64,000 nt of DNA from Mycobacterium sp. Aquia_213 (lineage in GTDB: Bacteria > Actinomycetota > Actinomycetes > Mycobacteriales > Mycobacteriaceae): assembly GCF_026625985.1 (NCBI RefSeq), contig NZ_CP113116.1:4774001-4838000 (forward strand). Reading direction: 5' to 3'. The stretch's first letter is position 1. The number at the start of each line of letters is the position of its first letter. A program made the translations under genes and the position numbers. The notes under the pieces are model-generated. The model did no database searches and was not told the DNA's origin. It saw only the letters and a list, made by a program, of their open reading frames with translations. Positions 51,065 to 60,000 of the stretch are shown here, piece by piece.

Positions 51065-53524
51065 ATGAATGTCCCTGCGCAATCGGTACTGACTGTTCGG
51101 TCCAACCGATCGGAGGTCAGTTTCGCCCCCGGCGGCGACGTCATCGTCGGCAGCGACGTGCGCGCAGACCTGCGCGTGGCGCATCCGCTCGTTACCCGCG
51201 CACACCTGTTGCTGCGCTTCGATCACGGCAGATGGGTTGCGGTCGACAACAATTCGCGCAACGGCATCTTCGTCGACGGACGCCGGGTGCCGATGATCGA
51301 CATCCGCGACGGCCAGGCCGTCAATCTCGGCGCCCCCGATGGCCCGCCGATCGTCTTCGCGGTCGGACATCACCGCGGGAACGTCGGCGTGCTGCCGCCG
51401 ACGTCGCAGGCGGTCCCGACCGTCCCGCCGCCGCGCGGCTACCAGGACCGGCCCACCGACGCGCTGCACACCACCGCCGTGCCGATCGTCGCGCCGACCG
51501 TCACCACCCGGGCCGTCCCGAACGATGCGACTCGGGTGGCGCAACCCGCGGGCACCGACATGTCGCAGTTTCCGACCAGGGTGATGAAGGTCGTCGGACC
51601 CGAATCGGCTGCGCAAGGACGGCCCGGGGGCACCGCCTGGATCGGTCGCGAACTCGACAACGACATCGTCATCCACGACGTGTTGGCCTCGCGCCATCAT
51701 GCGTTCTTGGAGCCGACATCGGCCGGCATCGAGATCCGCGACGCGAACAGCATCAACGGAACGTTCGTCAACGGGGTACGGGTCGGGCAGGCCCTGCTCG
51801 CCGAGGGCGACGTGGTCACGATCGGCAACGTCGACCTGGTGTTCACCGCCGGCATGCTGGCCCGCCGCCTGGAAGCGGCGACCAGCACCGGCGGCCTGGA
51901 GGTGCGCGAGGTCGGCTTCGCGATCAACGGCAAGGATCTGCTGCAACAGATCTCGATGACGGCCAGGCCCGGCACCCTGACCGCGATCATCGGCGGGTCC
52001 GGTGCCGGCAAGTCGACGCTGTCGCGGCTGATCGCCGGATACACCACCCCCACCGCCGGGGCGGTCACCTTCGAGGGCCACAACATCCACACCGCGTACG
52101 CCACGCTGCGCAGCAGGATCGGGATGGTCCCCCAGGACGACGTCGTGCACCGCCAGCTGACCGTCAACCAGGCGCTGGGTTATGCGGCCGAACTGCGGCT
52201 GCCCCCCGACACCAGCAAGGCCGACCGCGACCAGGTCGTGGCGCAGGTCCTCGACGAGCTGGGACTGACCGCGCATGCCGAGACCCGGGTCGACAAGCTC
52301 TCCGGCGGGCAGCGCAAACGCGCGTCGGTGGCCCTGGAGCTGCTCACCGGGCCGTCGCTGCTGATCCTCGACGAGCCGACCTCGGGGCTGGACCCGGCGC
52401 TGGACCTGCAGGTCATGACGATGCTGCGCCAGCTCGCCGATGCCGGTCGCGTCGTGCTGGTCGTCACGCACTCGCTGACCTATCTCGACGTCTGCGATCA
52501 GGTGCTGCTGATGGCGCCCGGCGGCAAGATCGCGTTCCTGGGCCCGCCCGGCCAGATCGGCGACTCCATGGGCACCACCAACTGGGCCCAGATCTTCGCG
52601 AAGGTCGGCGCCGACCCCGACGAGGCCAACCGCCGGTTCCTGGAACGGCAGGAACGTGCGCTACCCACCCGGGCGGAGACACCGGCCGAGCTGGGCGCCC
52701 CGGCGCGCACCAGCGTGCTGCGCCAGTTCTCCACGATCGCGCGGCGCCAGATTCGGCTGATCATCTCCGATCGCGCCTACTTCGCCTTCCTGGCGTTGTT
52801 GCCGTTCATTCTGGGTGCGCTATCGCTGACGGTTCCGGGCAACACCGGCTTCGGCGTCGCCGACCCGAACAGCGAGACGCCCGACGAAGCCGCCCAGATC
52901 CTGACGCTGATGTCGATCGCCGCGGTCTTCATGGGTACCGCGTTGACGATCCGCGATCTGATCGGCGAACGCCCGATCTTCCAGCGCGAGCAGGCGGTGG
53001 GCCTGTCCACCGGTGCCTACCTGGGTGCCAAGATCACGGTGTTCTGCGCGTTCGCGATCGTCCAGGCGGCGATCGCGACCGGCATCGTGCTGATCGGTAA
53101 GGGAGCGCCCAAACAGCCGGCGCTGCTGCTCGGTAATGCCAGTCTGGAGCTGTTCGTCACCGTCGCCGCGACGTGCGTGGCCTCGGCGATTCTCGGCTTG
53201 CTGTTGTCGTCGATCGCCCGTTCCAACGAGCAGATCATGCCGCTGCTGGTGGTGTCGCTGATGCTGCAGCTGGTGCTCGCCGGTGGGCTGATTCCGGTGA
53301 CCGGCCGGATCTTCCTCGACCAGCTGTCCTGGCTGATGCCGTCGCGCTGGGGCTATGCGGCGTCGGCGGCCACGGTGAATCTGCGGGCGCTGGTGCCGAT
53401 CGGCCCGAAGGACAGTCACTGGGCGCACACGGACAGCGCGTGGCTGCTCGACATGGGGATGCTCGGCGCGCTGTCGGTGATCTACTCCGCCATCGTCTGG
53501 TGGCGCATCCGGCTGCGGCGCTAG
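51065..53524 (+). CDS. FHA-domain ABC transporter, Rv1747-like (copy 2)
   Basis: This 819-residue paralogue of the preceding gene has the same order: FHA1, a shorter linker (about 100-175), FHA2 (IGRELDND, SRHH, NGTFVNG), an ABC ATPase (GGSGAGKST, LSGGQRKRAS, LLILDEPTSG) and a membrane domain. In FHA1 the key Arg of GR is Ser30, Ser44 is Thr and Thr68 is Ile, so phosphothreonine binding by FHA1 is doubtful while FHA2 looks intact. The ATPase-coding DNA is almost the same as in copy 1, whereas FHA1 and the linker have diverged. The stop shares CTAG with mfpA. Confidence 0.93.
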   Translation: MNVPAQSVLTVRSNRSEVSFAPGGDVIVGSDVRADLRVAHPLVTRAHLLLRFDHGRWVAVDNNSRNGIFVDGRRVPMIDIRDGQAVNLGAPDGPPIVFAVGHHRGNVGVLPPTSQAVPTVPPPRGYQDRPTDALHTTAVPIVAPTVTTRAVPNDATRVAQPAGTDMSQFPTRVMKVVGPESAAQGRPGGTAWIGRELDNDIVIHDVLASRHHAFLEPTSAGIEIRDANSINGTFVNGVRVGQALLAEGDVVTIGNVDLVFTAGMLARRLEAATSTGGLEVREVGFAINGKDLLQQISMTARPGTLTAIIGGSGAGKSTLSRLIAGYTTPTAGAVTFEGHNIHTAYATLRSRIGMVPQDDVVHRQLTVNQALGYAAELRLPPDTSKADRDQVVAQVLDELGLTAHAETRVDKLSGGQRKRASVALELLTGPSLLILDEPTSGLDPALDLQVMTMLRQLADAGRVVLVVTHSLTYLDVCDQVLLMAPGGKIAFLGPPGQIGDSMGTTNWAQIFAKVGADPDEANRRFLERQERALPTRAETPAELGAPARTSVLRQFSTIARRQIRLIISDRAYFAFLALLPFILGALSLTVPGNTGFGVADPNSETPDEAAQILTLMSIAAVFMGTALTIRDLIGERPIFQREQAVGLSTGAYLGAKITVFCAFAIVQAAIATGIVLIGKGAPKQPALLLGNASLELFVTVAATCVASAILGLLLSSIARSNEQIMPLLVVSLMLQLVLAGGLIPVTGRIFLDQLSWLMPSRWGYAASAATVNLRALVPIGPKDSHWAHTDSAWLLDMGMLGALSVIYSAIVWWRIRLRR

Positions 53525-54087
53525 TCGGACGCGGCGTCCAGGCGCAGCCCGTGCGCCAGTGCGAACGCCATCGCCTGCGGAACGTCGACCCGCACACCCG
53601 TGAGGGTGGCGGTGCGCCACAGCGCCGGATCCACCGTCGCGCCGCGCAGGTCGGCGTCGTCGAGCCGGGTGCCGACGGTCCGCGCCCCGGACAGGTCGGC
53701 GCCGCGCAGCACGGCCTTACGCAGATCGGCCTCCACCAGGCTGGTCTCCCGCAGCCGGCAACCGCTCAGGTCGACGCCGCGCAGGTCGTTGCCGCCGAGC
53801 ACCGCGAGCGTGAAATCCACCTCGTCGAACGTGATCGGCCGCAGCCGGCACTGCACGAAGACCGATCCCAGCATGCTGCACTGCGCAAATGTGCTGTGCC
53901 ACAACGTTGTTCGCTCGAACTTACAGTTGCGGAAGGCGGATCCGCGGTGCTGCGACTCGGCCAGGTTGACGCCGCTGAAATCACATTCGCTGAACACGAC
54001 CCGCTCGGTACACAACCGGCCGAGGTCCTCGTCGCGGAAATCGCGGCCGGTGAACTCGCAATCGGCCCACTGCAGCGAGGCGGTCAA
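53521..54087 (-). CDS. mfpA: Pentapeptide-repeat protein MfpA (DNA gyrase inhibitor/protector)
   Basis: This protein of about 188 residues is built of A(D/N)LxX pentapeptides: CDFSGVNLAESQHRGSAF, NDLRGVDLSGCRLRETSL and ADLRKAVLRGADLSGA. MfpA folds as a right-handed beta-helix that mimics DNA, binds gyrase and lowers fluoroquinolone action. TTG 54087 overlaps the GTPase stop (TTGA) and is taken as the start; CTG or a later start would remove a few residues. It is the last gene of the conservon, as Rv3361c is in H37Rv. Confidence 0.93.
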   Translation of the reverse strand: MTASLQWADCEFTGRDFRDEDLGRLCTERVVFSECDFSGVNLAESQHRGSAFRNCKFERTTLWHSTFAQCSMLGSVFVQCRLRPITFDEVDFTLAVLGGNDLRGVDLSGCRLRETSLVEADLRKAVLRGADLSGARTVGTRLDDADLRGATVDPALWRTATLTGVRVDVPQAMAFALAHGLRLDAASD

Positions 54088-54656
54088 GCCGTCAGGCTCT
54101 GCAACGCGTACTCGCTGACCGCGATCAGCGCGTCGGTCGCCGACCGGCGATCCCTGGCGTCGACGTTGATCACCGGAATGTGCGGGGACAGGGCCAGCGC
54201 TTCGCGTATCGCACCAACGGGATACCTTGGCGCACCGTCGAATTGGTTGACCGCGATCAGGAACGGCAGGTTGCGGTGCTCGAAGAAATCGACCGCGGCG
54301 AAGCTGTCCTGCAGCCGGCGGGAGTCGACCAGGACGATCGCCCCGATGGCGCCGCGCACCAGGTCGTCCCACATGAACCAGAACCGCCGCTGGCCCGGTG
54401 TGCCGAACAGGTAGAGCACCAGGTCGCGGTCCAGCGTGATCCGGCCGAAGTCCATCGCCACCGTGGTCGTCCGCTTGTTGGGCGTGGCCTCGAGCATGTC
54501 GACGCCGGCCGAGGCGTCGGTGACGATCTCCTCGGTGCGCAGCGGCATGATCTCCGAGACCGCCCCGACGAACGTGGTCTTGCCGGCGCCGAACCCACCG
54601 GCGACGACGATCTTCGTCGAGGCGGTGGCGCCGGAGTCAGAGTGCTTTAAGGCCAC
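54084..54656 (-). CDS. mfpB: Conservon small GTPase (MfpB/CvnD-like)
   Basis: This 190-residue Ras-like GTPase has P-loop GGFGAGKTTFVG, a TTTVAMDFG switch I region, LFGTPGQRRFWFMW switch II and NQFD in place of NKxD. In mycobacteria the Rv3362c protein MfpB modulates MfpA action on gyrase in a nucleotide-dependent way. The gene overlaps the DUF742 gene by 20 bp and mfpA by 4 bp, so the three should be made together. Confidence 0.92.
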   Translation of the reverse strand: MALKHSDSGATASTKIVVAGGFGAGKTTFVGAVSEIMPLRTEEIVTDASAGVDMLEATPNKRTTTVAMDFGRITLDRDLVLYLFGTPGQRRFWFMWDDLVRGAIGAIVLVDSRRLQDSFAAVDFFEHRNLPFLIAVNQFDGAPRYPVGAIREALALSPHIPVINVDARDRRSATDALIAVSEYALQSLTA

Positions 54657-55011
54657 GCAGGGTCCTTCCTATGAGTTCGTGGCGCTCATCACGGGTCGAC
54701 TGCTCGGTCAACGTTCTATGCACCCGAAGGTAACCGGACAGGACCAGATCGCCGACCAGGACGCGCGTGACACCGATCGGCAGGTTGAGCCGGGCCGAAA
54801 TCTCGGCGACGGACGGGCTTTTGACGCACAGCCGGACGATCTTGCCTCTCGCATCGTCGGCCGGCCAGCGGTGAGCTCGTCCGGCCTGCAACGTCTGAAC
54901 CGGCGCTTCCAGCGGGATGTCGACGCCTGCGTTCGTCCGCCCGGCGGTCAGGGTGTACGGGCGGACCAGGCTCGCCTCACGTGCGGGCGGCCCGGGTTCG
55001 CGTTTGTCCAT
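54637..55011 (-). CDS. DUF742 protein (conservon CvnC-like)
   Basis: This 124-residue protein contains SLVRPYTLTAGRT (DUF742 start) and a winged-helix-like part, KSPSVAEISARLNLPIGVTRVLVGDLVLSGYLRVH, typical of DUF742. In conservons it accompanies the roadblock protein and GTPase; a DNA-binding or adaptor role is suspected. Six bases separate it from the roadblock gene. Corresponds to Rv3363c. Confidence 0.9.
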   Translation of the reverse strand: MDKREPGPPAREASLVRPYTLTAGRTNAGVDIPLEAPVQTLQAGRAHRWPADDARGKIVRLCVKSPSVAEISARLNLPIGVTRVLVGDLVLSGYLRVHRTLTEQSTRDERHELIGRTLRGLKAL

Positions 55012-55017
55012 CGCGGC

Positions 55018-55419
55018 TCACGAGCGACTAGCAGAACGGCGGGTGGACTGCACGACGCCGCCCACCCGTTCGACAAGGATCGCCATCTCGTATCCGATCT
55101 GGCCGATATCGCAGGACGTCTCGGCCAGCGTCGCCAGGTGCGACCCGTCGCCGACCCGCATCAACAACAGGTAGCCGTTCTGCATCTCGACCACCGACTG
55201 CAGCACCTGTCCGCCGTCGAACAGCTGCGCGGCACCGTTCGCGAGGCTGGCCAGCCCCGAGGACACCGCGGCCAGTTGGTCGGCTCGTTCGCGGGGCAAC
55301 CGCTCGCTGGCGGCGATGGGCAGACCGTCGACGGACACCAGCAGCGCATGCGCCACCCCGGGGACCTCGCGGGCGAACTTCGTCACCAGCCAATCCAGTG
55401 AGTTGCCTGCAGACGTCAT
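55018..55419 (-). CDS. Roadblock/LC7-domain protein (conservon CvnB-like)
   Basis: This 133-residue protein has the roadblock fold: LDWLVTKFAREVPGVAHALLVSVDGLPIAAS, then LANGAAQLFDGGQVLQSVVEMQNGYLLLMRVG. Such proteins act as GTPase-activating or scaffold partners of the conservon GTPase. The ATG overlaps the kinase stop (ATGA). Corresponds to Rv3364c. Confidence 0.92.
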   Translation of the reverse strand: MTSAGNSLDWLVTKFAREVPGVAHALLVSVDGLPIAASERLPRERADQLAAVSSGLASLANGAAQLFDGGQVLQSVVEMQNGYLLLMRVGDGSHLATLAETSCDIGQIGYEMAILVERVGGVVQSTRRSASRS

Positions 55420-58184
55420 TGCTCGTCGGGTCCTTGGCTCGAGTGGCGGGCGTGCGACCGTCCGCTGCGCACACCGCCGAAGTGGTTGCTGAACGAGGCG
55501 CGAACCGCCTCGGGGTCGCGGGCCGCATGGAGTCCGCCGTTCGATCCTACGAGGGATTCTTCGTCGTCCTGGCTCCGGTGCTGCTGGTCGGCGACACCCA
55601 CGCCGTTGGCCGCTCCCGGCACCAGCCGGGCTCCTGGCGTGCGGACCGGCAGGCCGTGGGCGGCGGTGCGCTCCTCGATCGGCTTGTCCTCGGCCTCGGC
55701 GGCCAGCGACCAGCCGCGGTCCCACACCGACTGCCAATCCAGGTCCGGGCTGTTGACCAGGTCATGCGGGTCGCCCATCATCTCGGTGAGCATCCGCCGA
55801 TAGATCACGTCTTCCTTCGACGGGCCAACCGCGGGGACCTGGGGCGGGGCAGCCGGGGCGGGGGGCACGGCGCCGGTCCCCCGCGGCCGCGCGGCGAAGA
55901 ATGCCGAGGTGTCCGACACCGTCGGGGTTGGCCTCGGGGCCGGCTTCGCGGCTGGCGGCGGTGGTGCCGGCGTGGGCCGGGGTTGGTTCTGGTTCTCCCA
56001 CGACGGAGTGGCCAGCTCACGCCGACGCTTGGGTAGCTGCTGCGCGGCGGGCGCCGCGGGAACGTCGGTGATGCCGCTGGAGCCGGGGCTGCGGCGCGGC
56101 AACAACGAGATCGGCGGAGCCTCGGCCGAGCCGTTGACGGCCGCGACGGGGCGTTGCCGCGTCACGCCGTTCACGCCGTCCGGCATCGCACTGGCCAGCT
56201 TGGCGCTCGGCGACGAGACCGCGCGGATCCGTTCGCGCGGCTCCACCGGGACTTCGGCGGGGCCGCCGTGGAAGCCCTCCAGCGTCGCCGGCGGCAGGTA
56301 GATCTCGGCGGTCGTGCCGGTGCCCGCCTCGTCGGGCGCCGGACCGCGCAGCCCGACCCGGATGCCGTGCCGGGCGGCGATCCGGCCGACCACGAAAAGC
56401 CCCATGTGGCGGGCATTGTCGGGGGTGACCTCGCCGCCGGCCTGCAGGCGCATGTTGGCCATCCGCCGATCGGAGTCGTTCATGCCCAACCCGGAGTCGG
56501 CGATCCGCAGCACCACACCCCCGTCGCCGCCGCGTGCCCCGGAGATCCGGGCATACGTCGACGGCGGCGAGTAGCGCAGGGCGTTATCGATCAGCTCGGC
56601 GAACAGATGAATGGCACCACCGGCGGCCGCGCCGATCAGCATGCAGTCGGGCAGCTGGCCCAACTCGACCCGGCGGTAATCCTCGACCTCGGAGACGGCC
56701 GCGCTGATCACGGTCGACAGTCCGACCGGCTCGCGCTGGTCGCGGGCCAGCTGGGCGCCGGCGAGCACCAGCAGGTTGGCGCTGTTGCGGCGCAGCCGGG
56801 CGGCCAGGTGATCCAGCCGGAACAGGCTGTCGAGGCGGTCGGGGTCCTCTTCGTTGCGCTCCAGCCGGTCGATCAACGACAACTGCTGGTCGACCAGCGA
56901 GCGGCTGCGCCGCGACATGGTCTCGAACATGTCGTTGACCAGCAATCGCAGTCGCGCCTCGTCGCCGGCCAGCAGCAGCGCCTGGGTGTGCAGCTCGTCC
57001 ACCGCATGCGCGACCTGGCCGATCTCCTCGGTGGTGTACACCGGCAGCGGGGCCGGAATCGGTTCGGCCTCACCGGCTTTGACGCGGGCGATCTCCTCCT
57101 CGAGATCGGTGTGGGCGACCTTGAGCGCGCCGTCGCGCAGCACTCGCAGCGGCATTACCAGCGCACGCGCCATCAGCAAGACGATGATCAGTGCGATCAC
57201 GATGGCGGCCAGCACCGCGACGCCGTCGACGATCGCGGCGTTGCGCCGATCGTTGGCCTGGGTTTGCACCGACTTGGTCACCGAGGTGGTTGCGTCGCTG
57301 ATGACCTGTTCGGCGATCCCGTCGGTGGTCTGGATCGAGCGCAGCAGGTCCGGGTTGTCGACCAGCACGCTGGCCGGATCCGACATGATCGCCATCCGGG
57401 TCACCATTTGCTGCTGCAGCGTCTTGGCGTCGGGCGAGCCCACGCCGAGCACCTGGCTCATCCCGAACAGCGTCGACGGTTCGGTGCCGGCCAGGGTCAT
57501 CATCGAGGTGCGCAACTGCGGCTCGGGCAGGTCGGCGCCGCGGGTCACCAAGATCTCCTGCATCGTCATCTGGCCGCGTGCCCCGACGGCCCGGCTCAAA
57601 CCCTGTGCCTGCGCGCGGATCTGCTCGTCGTCCACCCGCACCGACGCGTTGATGACATCCTCGGCGGTCAACAGCAGCGGCGCATACGTGGTGACCCGGT
57701 CCCGCAAACCAATGCTGTTGTCGGCCACCTTGTCCAGCAGCGATTGGCCGCCGCCCAGCAGGGTGCTCACCCCCGACCGGACATCGGGTGTGACGTCGGT
57801 GTCCGACAACCGCGTCTGCAACTCGCCCTTGCGGGCCTCGTAGTTCTTCTTCGCGCCCTCGACGTCGCGCCCGGTGGAGTTCGCCAACAGTGCGACGTCC
57901 AATGCCGACATGTATTTGGTGAGCGCCGGCAGCAAGTCGGCGCGCGCGGCGGCCAACCGCAAGCCGCTGGAACTCGACATAGCGGTGTTGACGCGCAGCC
58001 CGCCGAAAATCGCCGCCAGCATCAGCGGGACCAGCACGATCGCCAGCACCTTCCACCCGACCGGCCAGTTACTCGGCGACCAGGCCGGCGGACGTTTCGC
58101 CGGGGCCGCCGCGGTCGCGCGGACTTCGGCGAACTCGGTGGGCGCCGCCTCGACCGGGGTAGCCGGGCGGTTGAACATGGTCAT
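55416..58184 (-). CDS. Sensor histidine kinase-like protein (conservon CvnA, Rv3365c-like)
   Basis: This 922-residue membrane protein has a TM helix at about 45-65, a long extracytoplasmic nitrate/nitrite-sensing-type helical domain (about 70-310), TM2 at about 315-340, HAMP (about 341-410), a dimerisation region with LFRLDHLAARLRRNSANLLVL, and a GHKL ATPase domain (about 520-640; N-box LFAELIDNALRYSPP, DSGLGM, MGLFVVGRIAARHG). A Pro-rich tail of about 270 residues follows. No response regulator is next to it; conservon kinases are thought to signal through roadblock/GTPase partners instead. First gene of the mfpA operon. Confidence 0.92.
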   Translation of the reverse strand: MTMFNRPATPVEAAPTEFAEVRATAAAPAKRPPAWSPSNWPVGWKVLAIVLVPLMLAAIFGGLRVNTAMSSSSGLRLAAARADLLPALTKYMSALDVALLANSTGRDVEGAKKNYEARKGELQTRLSDTDVTPDVRSGVSTLLGGGQSLLDKVADNSIGLRDRVTTYAPLLLTAEDVINASVRVDDEQIRAQAQGLSRAVGARGQMTMQEILVTRGADLPEPQLRTSMMTLAGTEPSTLFGMSQVLGVGSPDAKTLQQQMVTRMAIMSDPASVLVDNPDLLRSIQTTDGIAEQVISDATTSVTKSVQTQANDRRNAAIVDGVAVLAAIVIALIIVLLMARALVMPLRVLRDGALKVAHTDLEEEIARVKAGEAEPIPAPLPVYTTEEIGQVAHAVDELHTQALLLAGDEARLRLLVNDMFETMSRRSRSLVDQQLSLIDRLERNEEDPDRLDSLFRLDHLAARLRRNSANLLVLAGAQLARDQREPVGLSTVISAAVSEVEDYRRVELGQLPDCMLIGAAAGGAIHLFAELIDNALRYSPPSTYARISGARGGDGGVVLRIADSGLGMNDSDRRMANMRLQAGGEVTPDNARHMGLFVVGRIAARHGIRVGLRGPAPDEAGTGTTAEIYLPPATLEGFHGGPAEVPVEPRERIRAVSSPSAKLASAMPDGVNGVTRQRPVAAVNGSAEAPPISLLPRRSPGSSGITDVPAAPAAQQLPKRRRELATPSWENQNQPRPTPAPPPPAAKPAPRPTPTVSDTSAFFAARPRGTGAVPPAPAAPPQVPAVGPSKEDVIYRRMLTEMMGDPHDLVNSPDLDWQSVWDRGWSLAAEAEDKPIEERTAAHGLPVRTPGARLVPGAANGVGVADQQHRSQDDEESLVGSNGGLHAARDPEAVRASFSNHFGGVRSGRSHARHSSQGPDEQ

Positions 58185-58434
58185 GTGGTTGCGGCCGAGT
58201 GACCAGCCGCTGCGCCGACACTGCGCATCGAAAGAAACGAGAGGCTCATGAACTTCCTGCTTTTATTCCGCTCCCCCCGCGCCACGACGCGCGAGCGGTA
58301 AACGCGTGGCAATTCGACGAGTATGCCAGCCTGCGGCCCGGGTCACCACAATCGTTACTGAGTAGACAGCCACCCCCAAGGTGCTCGCACACACCGGCAG
58401 GCACGTCTGGCAAACAGCCCGTGGCGCGAAATGC
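58185..58434. promoter_or_regulatory. Upstream region of the conservon operon
   Basis: This 250-bp gap separates the sensor-kinase start from the stop of the methyltransferase, both on the minus strand, and must hold the conservon promoter and the end of the upstream unit. It includes a G/C-homopolymer stretch (CTCCCCCCGCGCC). No clear -35/-10 pair, terminator or RNA gene is visible. Confidence 0.4.
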
Positions 58435-59052
58435 CTACGCGGGCCGAAGGATAGCGACGAGGAAGTCGGAGTCGTCGGTGAACGGTCGCAGATCCCAGCT
58501 GGACAGCAGCAGATCGGGCGCGAATCCGGCCGCCGCCGAGTCGCTCAGAAACTGAGCGAACGCATAGTCGCGGCCGGCGCCGAAGCCGATCACCGCTCGA
58601 CCGTCGGCGGCGACGTGGGCACGCAGCCGACCCAGCACCTGGCCGCGGGTGCTCGGGGCAAGAAACGCCATCACGTTGCCGGCGGACACGATCACGTCGA
58701 ACGGTTCGGCGATGCCGCGCGCGGGCAGGTCCAGCTCGGCGAGGTCGCCGACGAGCCACTGCGGCCCGGGGAAGTCCTGCTCGGCCGCCGCGATCAACGC
58801 CGGGTCGACGTCGACGCCGACCACCCGGTGACCGACCGTCGCCAGATACCCGCCCACCCGTCCGGGGCCGCAGCCGGCGTCGAGGACGTGGGCGCCGCGC
58901 GGCACCATGGCGTCCACCAGGCGCGCCTCGCCGACGAGATCGTCGCCGGCGCGGGCCATGGCCCGGAAACGCTCGATGTACCAGTCGGAATGCCCGGGAT
59001 CGGCGGCAACCTTCTGCATCCAGATGCTCTGCTCGACCATGTCGACCATCAT
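58435..59052 (-). CDS. Class I SAM-dependent methyltransferase
   Basis: This 205-residue protein has VLDAGCGPGRVGGYLA (SAM loop), GVDVDPALIAAAEQDFP, LVGDLAELDLP and FDVIVSAGNVMAFL. The target is unknown; the fold matches Methyltransf_25-type small-molecule methyltransferases. The ATG overlaps the stop of the F420-type nitroreductase gene (ATGA), so the two are a coupled pair. Confidence 0.88.
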   Translation of the reverse strand: MMVDMVEQSIWMQKVAADPGHSDWYIERFRAMARAGDDLVGEARLVDAMVPRGAHVLDAGCGPGRVGGYLATVGHRVVGVDVDPALIAAAEQDFPGPQWLVGDLAELDLPARGIAEPFDVIVSAGNVMAFLAPSTRGQVLGRLRAHVAADGRAVIGFGAGRDYAFAQFLSDSAAAGFAPDLLLSSWDLRPFTDDSDFLVAILRPA

Positions 59053-59471
59053 TCCAGGACGAAGATCGGGATCTGCCTTTCCGTCCGCGACTGCAACTCG
59101 GTGTAGACCGGGTAGGCGTCGATCGCCGTCTGCCACCACTCGTCTCGTTCGACACCGTGGACTTCGCGTGCTGTCATCTCGAAGACCTTGTCGCCGTCCT
59201 GCACCGTCACATTCGGGTTGGCCTTCACGTTGTGGTACCAGGTCGGGTGCTTTGGGGCTCCTCCGATGGAGCCGACCATCGCGTAGCGTCCGCCCTTTTC
59301 CACCCGCATCAGCGGCACGTACCGCTTGAGGCCACTCTTCGCGCCGGTCACCGTGAACAGGACGACGGGCCGGTCCAGGATCTCGACGCCGTCGGTGGTG
59401 CCCTGCTGCAGAATCTGCTCGGTCTGCTCGCGCACCCATTCGGTCGTGCTGAGCTGTACTTGATCCGTCAT
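59049..59471 (-). CDS. Deazaflavin (F420)-dependent nitroreductase-family protein (Ddn-like)
   Basis: This 140-residue split-beta-barrel protein has the family motifs VVLFTVTGAKSGLKRYVPLM, YAMVGSIGGAPKHPTWYHNV (F420/substrate region) and NPNVTVQDGD ... YPVYTELQSRTERQIPIFVLE. Relatives use F420H2 to reduce quinones or activate nitroimidazoles. ATG 59471 is the natural start. It diverges from trmL with 28 bp between starts. Confidence 0.9.
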   Translation of the reverse strand: MTDQVQLSTTEWVREQTEQILQQGTTDGVEILDRPVVLFTVTGAKSGLKRYVPLMRVEKGGRYAMVGSIGGAPKHPTWYHNVKANPNVTVQDGDKVFEMTAREVHGVERDEWWQTAIDAYPVYTELQSRTERQIPIFVLE

Positions 59472-59499
59472 GCCCGGCTCAACAAGAAAGGAGTCTGCC

Positions 59500-59964
59500 G
59501 TGTTCCGGCTGATGTTCGTGTCGCCGCGGATCCCGCCGAATACCGGCAACGCCATCCGGACGGCCGCGGCCACCGGCGCCGAATTGCATCTGGTCGAGCC
59601 GATGGGCTTCGACCTGTCCGAACCCAAGGTGCGCCGCGCCGGATTGGACTACCACGACCTGGCCTCGGTCACGGTGCACGCGACGCTGCAAGACGCATGG
59701 GATGTGCTGATGCCGGCGCGGGTGTTCGCGTTCACCGCGCATGCGCCGACGCCGTTCGCCGACGTCGCCTATCAACCCGGCGATGTGTTGATGTTCGGGC
59801 CGGAACCCGACGGGCTGGACGCGGAAACCCTGGCCGACGGCCACATCACCCGGCAGGTCCGCATCCCGATGCTGGCGGGCCGGCGTTCGCTGAACCTGGC
59901 GAACGCCGCGGCGATCGCGATCTACGAGGCCTGGCGCCAGCACGGCTACCCCGGCGCGGTGTAG
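59500..59964 (+). CDS. trmL: tRNA (cytidine(34)-2'-O)-methyltransferase
   Basis: This 154-residue SPOUT methyltransferase modifies the wobble ribose of certain tRNAs. Motifs are FVSPRIPPNTGNAIRTAA (motif 1), LMFGPEPDGL (motif 2) and IPMLAGRRSLNLANAAAIAIYEA (motif 3, knot). GTG 59500 is preceded by AAGAAAGGAG at eight bases and gives the exact length of H37Rv SpoU (Rv3366). Confidence 0.93.
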   Translation: MFRLMFVSPRIPPNTGNAIRTAAATGAELHLVEPMGFDLSEPKVRRAGLDYHDLASVTVHATLQDAWDVLMPARVFAFTAHAPTPFADVAYQPGDVLMFGPEPDGLDAETLADGHITRQVRIPMLAGRRSLNLANAAAIAIYEAWRQHGYPGAV

Positions 59965-60000
59965 CGATGAGTCCCGGGCGCTGCGCGAGTCAGCATTGAT

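Noticed and set aside
58248..58301. A 17-codon frame starting ATG-AAC with an AGAGG box, as a leader peptide
   Set aside because: It runs away from the conservon genes on the opposite strand and controls nothing nearby; too short to support without conservation data.
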